Both the position numbers and the translations under genes were made by a program. This document shows positions 60,023 to 64,000 of a stretch of 64,000 nucleotides of DNA, one piece after another. Below the pieces are notes generated by a model. The model searched no databases and was not told where the DNA came from. It saw only the letters and a list, made by a program, of their open reading frames with translations. Source of the DNA: Gloeobacter kilaueensis JS1 (lineage in GTDB: Bacteria; Cyanobacteriota; Cyanobacteriia; Gloeobacterales; Gloeobacteraceae); the NCBI RefSeq assembly GCF_000484535.1, contig NC_022600.1, positions 496,001 through 560,000 of the forward strand, read 5' to 3'. Each line of letters begins with the position of its first letter. The stretch's first letter is position 1.

Positions 60023-62355
60023 AACTTGCTTGCCAGGCCGAGGCGAAAGTTAAAGCCCGGTCCGGCGTTGCCGTAGGAGCGCTCGTAGTAGGTGCCCAGC
60101 AGATTGTCGAGGTAGCCCGTGAGGGTGAGCGTATTGCCCAGGGGCACACCGAAGGTGAGTTCGAGGGTGGTGTAGCCGGGCAAGAGCGAGCCGGGGGGCA
60201 GGCGGGCCGGATGGGTGGTGTCGAAGGGGCCGACATGGTTGACATCGACGGACCTGCCGCCGGAGATGTTGCCAAAAAGACTCACCCGCAGGCCATTCGG
60301 GTCTTCGTAGTTGAAGCCGAGGCGGGTGGTGGAGAAGGGAACGAGCGGATACTGGGTCTGGATGAGGGCGTTGCGCTCGCCTTCATCGACTCTATAGAAG
60401 CCCTCGTTCGAGCCGTTGATCACACCGATCTGCTGCAGTTGCGAGTCGGTGATCTGGGCGCTGGGAGGCTGCACCACCCGCGAGTCGGTAAGCGTCTCGG
60501 TGGCAAAGACCGACCAGCTCGGGGCAAATTGCCAGTTGAAGGCAGCCTCGATGCCGGAGGTGCTGACGGACGGGTAGCCCACCCGGAAGCGCTGGGCGTT
60601 GGTGCGCGGGTCGTTGTCGTATTTGCCGTTGGGGTTGGCCTCGGTGATGAGGTTGTTTGCGCACTCGGGCGCATTGTCCGCAAGGCCATTGGCAGCACAG
60701 GAGTTGCGCACCAGCAGATAGTCCACCAGATTGCTGATATCTGAATGAAAGTAGGTGAGGCGCAGCAAGCTGGTGTTGCCGGTCTGCCAGTCGAGGCCGA
60801 TGTCGTAGGCGGTGCCGGTCTCAGGATCTAAAAAAGGATTGCCGATGTGGGTGGTGCGACCGAACAGGTCGTTGAAGTTGGGAGCGCGGTAGACCTGCTG
60901 AAAGTTGGCGCGCACCGCCAGGCCCGGCGCAATCTGATAGCGGATACCCAGGCTCGGATCGAAGGAGCCGGGGATGCTGCGCACCAGACCTTTGGCGGTA
61001 ATCGGGTCGGGGAAGGTCTCGCGTGCGCCGACGGTGAGCAAGAGCGGCTCAAAGGGCTTCCAGGTGTAGAGCGCAAAGAAGGCGGGGCGGGCGGCGGCGG
61101 TGTCGAAGTTGAAGATGCTGTTGTCGTTGGCTCCTGAGCGACCAAATTCGCGGATGTAATCGAAGCCGTAGGTGAGGTTGTTGCTCGGGTTGAGCTGCCA
61201 GTTGTGGCGGATCTGGATGTTGAGGGCAGACACGTCGGTGTAGGTGCCGAGGTCGGCTGGGTCGGTGGCTGAAGCTTCGACTACCAGATTGCGGTCGATC
61301 GCCGCCATCACCTGCAACTCGGAGTCGTTGCCCTGGCCGAGTTTGCTGTCGTAGGTAAGGGCAATGCCGTGGGCCTGGTTGTTGAGGCGGGTCAGTTCAA
61401 ATTGCTGCTCGCCCGTCACCGGGTCCACCAGCGGCAGATCGGGATTGACGATCGAGAAGGGGGCGACGCCCTTGGTGACGCCGCGCAGGTAGCTGTCGAG
61501 CCGGAGCCGGTTGCGATCGTCGAAGTCGTAGCTCAAGTTGAGGTCGTAGTACTTGGCGTGGACGTAGCCGTTGGGCCGCACGCCGGTAAACAACCGCCCC
61601 GGACGCGGCACCTCGTAGTAGTAGTCGTTGCTGGTGTCAAACTGGCGGTAGCCAAAGTGATAGCCCAGCTGGTCGGTCTTGCCGCTGTAGTTGAGGATGT
61701 AGTTGCTGTAGCCGTAGCTGCCAAATTCGACTTTGATCTCGCCTTCGAGCGGTTTGGTGGGCTGGCGGGTAATCACGTTTACCACGCCGCCTACGGCGTT
61801 GGAGCCGTAGAGCGTCGCTCCGCTGCCGGTCAAGACCTCGACGCGCTCGACGTTATAAACTGGCAGATCCGCCAGGTCGAAGTGTTCCTGGTTGAGGTTG
61901 GTAATCAGTCGGCCATCCACCAGGATGCCCAGGCCAGAATTGGGCAGGCCGCGCACAAAGTAGTTGCCGTGTACGTCCGACCCGGCACCAAACAGATTGC
62001 TCTGTACCCCTGGCACCCCCCGGATCGCCTCGCCGACGCTGTTGGCCCCCTTGCGCTCCAGCTCCTTGCGATCGACGATGTAGACCGTGCTGGAGGTGTC
62101 CTTGAGTCTGACCGCTCGGCGGTTGCTGGTCACCGTCACCTCGTCGAGCAGATAATTGCCGCCGCTGGAGTCGGCTCCCGTTGTCTTCAATACTGGCTGC
62201 TGAGCAAGCAGCGGATCGCTGAGCAGGCGGGCACTGGTGGGCACAAGAAGATCCGCTTTTTTGGTGAGAGCCACTTCTGTCGGCTCAGCCAGAAGCGGCA
62301 TCGCGGCCAATCCACTGCAGCCGAGCACGAGCAGGACAAGGCGACTGTTAAACAT
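60019..62355 (-). CDS. TonB-dependent outer-membrane receptor
   Basis: The 778-residue protein has a signal peptide (~1-23), a plug domain with SSTVYIVDRKELERKGANSV and VERVEVLTGSGATLYGSNAVGGVVNVITRQP, a 22-strand-type barrel and a C-terminal FRLGLASKF. Receptors of this type import iron-siderophores, cobalamin or metals. No transport gene or clear metal operator lies beside it, so the ligand is unknown. Confidence 0.92.
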   Translation of the reverse strand: MFNSRLVLLVLGCSGLAAMPLLAEPTEVALTKKADLLVPTSARLLSDPLLAQQPVLKTTGADSSGGNYLLDEVTVTSNRRAVRLKDTSSTVYIVDRKELERKGANSVGEAIRGVPGVQSNLFGAGSDVHGNYFVRGLPNSGLGILVDGRLITNLNQEHFDLADLPVYNVERVEVLTGSGATLYGSNAVGGVVNVITRQPTKPLEGEIKVEFGSYGYSNYILNYSGKTDQLGYHFGYRQFDTSNDYYYEVPRPGRLFTGVRPNGYVHAKYYDLNLSYDFDDRNRLRLDSYLRGVTKGVAPFSIVNPDLPLVDPVTGEQQFELTRLNNQAHGIALTYDSKLGQGNDSELQVMAAIDRNLVVEASATDPADLGTYTDVSALNIQIRHNWQLNPSNNLTYGFDYIREFGRSGANDNSIFNFDTAAARPAFFALYTWKPFEPLLLTVGARETFPDPITAKGLVRSIPGSFDPSLGIRYQIAPGLAVRANFQQVYRAPNFNDLFGRTTHIGNPFLDPETGTAYDIGLDWQTGNTSLLRLTYFHSDISNLVDYLLVRNSCAANGLADNAPECANNLITEANPNGKYDNDPRTNAQRFRVGYPSVSTSGIEAAFNWQFAPSWSVFATETLTDSRVVQPPSAQITDSQLQQIGVINGSNEGFYRVDEGERNALIQTQYPLVPFSTTRLGFNYEDPNGLRVSLFGNISGGRSVDVNHVGPFDTTHPARLPPGSLLPGYTTLELTFGVPLGNTLTLTGYLDNLLGTYYERSYGNAGPGFNFRLGLASKF

Positions 62356-62579
62356 GATGAACTTCCCTATGTAGGAAGATTTTCAGCACAAACCTTCTTA
62401 ACGCGATATGCCCCCCTGGGGGATCCGTGTTTCCTCACAACAAATACTCACCCATCTCACGCCAGCCCCCATCGGGCCAGAATCACTGCCGCATTGCTGA
62501 GAGAAGTTGTATTTTCTTCGTCCTTTCTCTCCCGTATACCCCCGGCGGGGATAGACAGGCTTCGTCGAGCTGCAGTATA

Positions 62580-62611
62580 GTTAAGTTGTGTTACAAAGCG
62601 TTAATTAATAT
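62580..62611 (+). promoter_or_regulatory. HLR1-like direct-repeat array in the hli promoter
   Basis: Three units spaced exactly 10 bases apart, GTTAAGTT (62580), GTTACAAA (62590) and GTTAATTA (62600), match the HLR1 form of 8-base repeats with a 2-base gap that binds the response regulator RpaB in cyanobacterial high-light genes; the middle unit is a full match. A TAATAT -10-like box follows at 62606-62611. Confidence 0.6.
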
Positions 62612-62626
62612 TTCAGGGGCAGAATC

Positions 62627-62809
62627 ATGACTCGCAATTCGAGCACCGAGACGAACGGACAGGATCGCAATGCCTGGCTTACGGGCTTTACTCCCCAAGC
62701 TGAGATCTGGAACGGGCGGCTCGCGATGATTGGGTTTGTTGCCTATGTGCTGTGGGATCTAGCCGGGGCGAGCGTCCTGCGCGATGTTCTCCATCTTTTG
62801 CCCCGCTGA
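62627..62809 (+). CDS. High-light-inducible protein (HLIP / one-helix CAB-like)
   Basis: The 60-residue protein has the single chlorophyll-binding helix motif AEIWNGRLAMIGF with Glu and Asn/Arg ligands. HLIPs bind chlorophyll and carotenoid and protect photosystem assembly under excess light. AGGGGC lies before the ATG, and an HLR1-like array lies upstream. It is 27 bases ahead of another small membrane protein gene. Confidence 0.95.
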   Translation: MTRNSSTETNGQDRNAWLTGFTPQAEIWNGRLAMIGFVAYVLWDLAGASVLRDVLHLLPR

Positions 62810-62836
62810 GCTTTCACCTGATTTTCGAGGTCAATA

Positions 62837-63004
62837 ATGCTTCTGTACTTTGGACTGCTGACTGTCGGTTTCATCGCCTGCGTCGTTCTCGGATCGCTGG
62901 CCTGGTACGCTTCCAAGCGTCCGGCGGGCTGGGAAAACGCCGAGACGCCGGGCTGGGTCAAAAAGCTCGGGGTGGCGCAGATCCAGACGACCGGCGCTGA
63001 GTGA
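62837..63004 (+). CDS. Small single-helix membrane protein downstream of hli
   Basis: A 55-residue frame: helix at about residues 2-22 (LLYFGLLTVGFIACVVLGS), then LAWYASKRPAGWENAETPGWVKKLGV. The sequence and its position after hli recall the photosystem II assembly factor Psb35, which stabilises HLIPs on the CP47 module, but I am not certain of that match. Coding is supported by operon position and biased codon use. It ends before the convergent SDR. Confidence 0.7.
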   Translation: MLLYFGLLTVGFIACVVLGSLAWYASKRPAGWENAETPGWVKKLGVAQIQTTGAE

Positions 63005-63040
63005 TGCTGCTATTTGCTGTACTGGGCAAAAGTTGAGCGC

Positions 63041-63736
63041 TCAACTGCCGCCGTAGACGGGCACCGCTGCACCGCTCACATCCGCAGCGGCCTCGGAGGC
63101 GAGAAAGCAGATGACCTCAGCGAGGGAGGCGGGGGTGACCCACTTCGAGGCGTTCTGCTCGCCCATCGCTGCCCGGTTGGCTGGTGTGTCGATGATGCTG
63201 GGCAGGACCGTGTTTGCTGTGATGCCTGTGCCTTTGGTTTCAGCGGCGATTGCTCTGGTAAAGGCGACGACCCCGGCTTTTGCCGCCGAGTAAGCGGCCA
63301 GTTGCGCCGCCGGTTCCACAGCACCCCGCGAACCGACCGTGACAATGCGGCCATAGTTTTGCGGCAGCATCCGGGCAAGGCAGTGCTTGGACACTAAAAA
63401 AGTAGTGGACAGGTTCAGCTCGAAGTTGTGCTGCCAGTCGGCGTAGCTGTACTGGGCCGTCGGTCCCATGCTGAAGCCGCCGACCAGATGGATCAAGACA
63501 TCGACCCGCTCCATCGAGGCGACCAGATTTTCGACGCTCCCCTCGTCGGTCAGATTCGCTTCGACGAGCCGCACCCGCGTCCACTGGGCCGGGGAGAGGT
63601 GGCTTTTGAACCGCTCGACTTCCCGCTGCTCAATATAAGGAATCGTCAGCCAGCCGCCCCGTTCGAGCACCGCCAAAGCGACGCCCAACCCCAGACCGCC
63701 CGTGCCGCCGGTGAGCAGTACCTGTTTGCCCTGCAT
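63041..63736 (-). CDS. Classical short-chain dehydrogenase/reductase
   Basis: The 231-residue SDR has TGGTGGLGLG, LIHLVGG in place of the usual NNAG, VTVGSRGAVEP with the catalytic Ser, and AYSAAKAGV (Tyr-x3-Lys). The substrate is unknown. It is convergent with the hli unit. Confidence 0.9.
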   Translation of the reverse strand: MQGKQVLLTGGTGGLGLGVALAVLERGGWLTIPYIEQREVERFKSHLSPAQWTRVRLVEANLTDEGSVENLVASMERVDVLIHLVGGFSMGPTAQYSYADWQHNFELNLSTTFLVSKHCLARMLPQNYGRIVTVGSRGAVEPAAQLAAYSAAKAGVVAFTRAIAAETKGTGITANTVLPSIIDTPANRAAMGEQNASKWVTPASLAEVICFLASEAAADVSGAAVPVYGGS

Positions 63737-63754
63737 TCTCGATTTCTCCTTCTT

Positions 63755-64000
63755 TCAAGATGGGGCGCAACTGCCGCTTAGATGCACCGCGAAGGTCAGC
63801 GTGCGGGGCACAGGTGTGCGCAGGGCACTGACGATGACAGGAATACCCCGCTGGCCGATCGCCGGTTGGATGTCGGTGAGCGGCTGCTGGCCTGGCGGCA
63901 GAACGTCCGAGAGCGACTGCAGGCCGTGGCCGAATAAATTGTATTCGACCGCCTCGCCAGTCCTATCTGCTGAACGATAGCGGGGACGCATCTGCAGGCT
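63755..64000 (-). CDS. C-terminal part of an unidentified protein, cut by the window edge
   Basis: The frame is open to the right edge and ends at a TGA at 63755, 19 bases before the SDR start on the same strand. The ~81 visible residues (GQQPLTDIQPAIGQ, VPRTLTFAVHLSG) show no recognised motif. The spacing suggests an operon with the SDR. Confidence 0.45.
   Translation of the reverse strand, partial: SLQMRPRYRSADRTGEAVEYNLFGHGLQSLSDVLPPGQQPLTDIQPAIGQRGIPVIVSALRTPVPRTLTFAVHLSGSCAPS

Noticed and set aside
62356-62579. Possible cobalamin or iron-responsive leader upstream of the TonB receptor
   Set aside because: No B12-box or clear Fur-type palindrome could be read on the minus strand.
1-64000. 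CRISPR arrays or rRNA genes
   Set aside because: No regularly spaced repeats or rRNA-like sequence were seen anywhere in the window.

Overview
The window reads as chromosomal DNA of a cyanobacterium, most likely of the Gloeobacter lineage. The direct evidence is a set of genes specific to oxygenic phototrophs: photosystem I subunit PsaD, the 27-residue cytochrome b6f subunit PetN, the Calvin-cycle redox regulator CP12, and a one-helix high-light-inducible chlorophyll-binding protein. Overall GC is high and coding is dense, with a typical Gram-negative cell-surface gene complement (TonB-dependent receptor, HlyD-type adaptor). The Gloeobacter assignment is inference from base composition plus gene content and was not tested by a search.

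Layout. (1) 1-2.5 kb: the 3' part of a secreted Ig-like/N,N-dimethylformamidase-like protein and a small secreted propeller-like protein, closed by a terminator. (2) 2.6-27.9 kb: a large surface-polysaccharide locus on the + strand. It holds a phosphoglycosyl transferase, a nucleotide-sugar dehydrogenase, two SDR epimerases, family-2 glycosyltransferases (one fused to GtrA), two GT-C-like membrane proteins, an MBOAT O-acyltransferase with an SGNH-like partner, a SAM methyltransferase and a nucleotidyltransferase. Five of its genes together match every step from UDP-GlcNAc to UDP-2,3-diacetamido-mannuronate (WbpA, B, E, D and I types). The locus is interrupted by a convergent secreted G8/beta-helix (CEMIP-like) protein and a lone TnpB gene with a degraded catalytic motif. 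(3) 27.9-32.2 kb: psaD, petN, cp12, a CYTH protein, a very low-complexity 11-mer repeat protein and a class IV aminotransferase.

(4) 32.4-44.8 kb: the most unusual block. A leftward run (coiled-coil protein, sulfotransferase, propeller-like protein, Fe/2OG dioxygenase, small Zn-ribbon-like protein, M13 peptidase, alcohol dehydrogenase) diverges from a rightward run (second, motif-degenerate sulfotransferase, TPR protein, sulfatase-fold hydrolase without a formylglycine site, and an 862-residue fusion of a PqqD-like domain, an inactivated M50 protease and a HlyD adaptor). I propose it as a candidate system for making, sulfating and exporting a product, with loose analogy to RaxST/RaxA. That function is inference.

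(5) 44.8-64 kb: mostly housekeeping and accessory genes (rpiB, tRNA-Arg, sedolisin peptidase, RluD-type pseudouridine synthase, TPR-CHAT protein, Sua5/YrdC, HAD hydrolase, two divergent Uma2 genes, hemB, TonB receptor, hli plus a small membrane protein, SDR). A GC-rich palindromic repeat occurs twice, at 14.8 and 58.1 kb. Two paired TTTATGC/GCATAAA inverted repeats precede the methyltransferase gene at 20.9 kb, and a three-unit HLR1-like array precedes hli. No CRISPR array or rRNA was seen.
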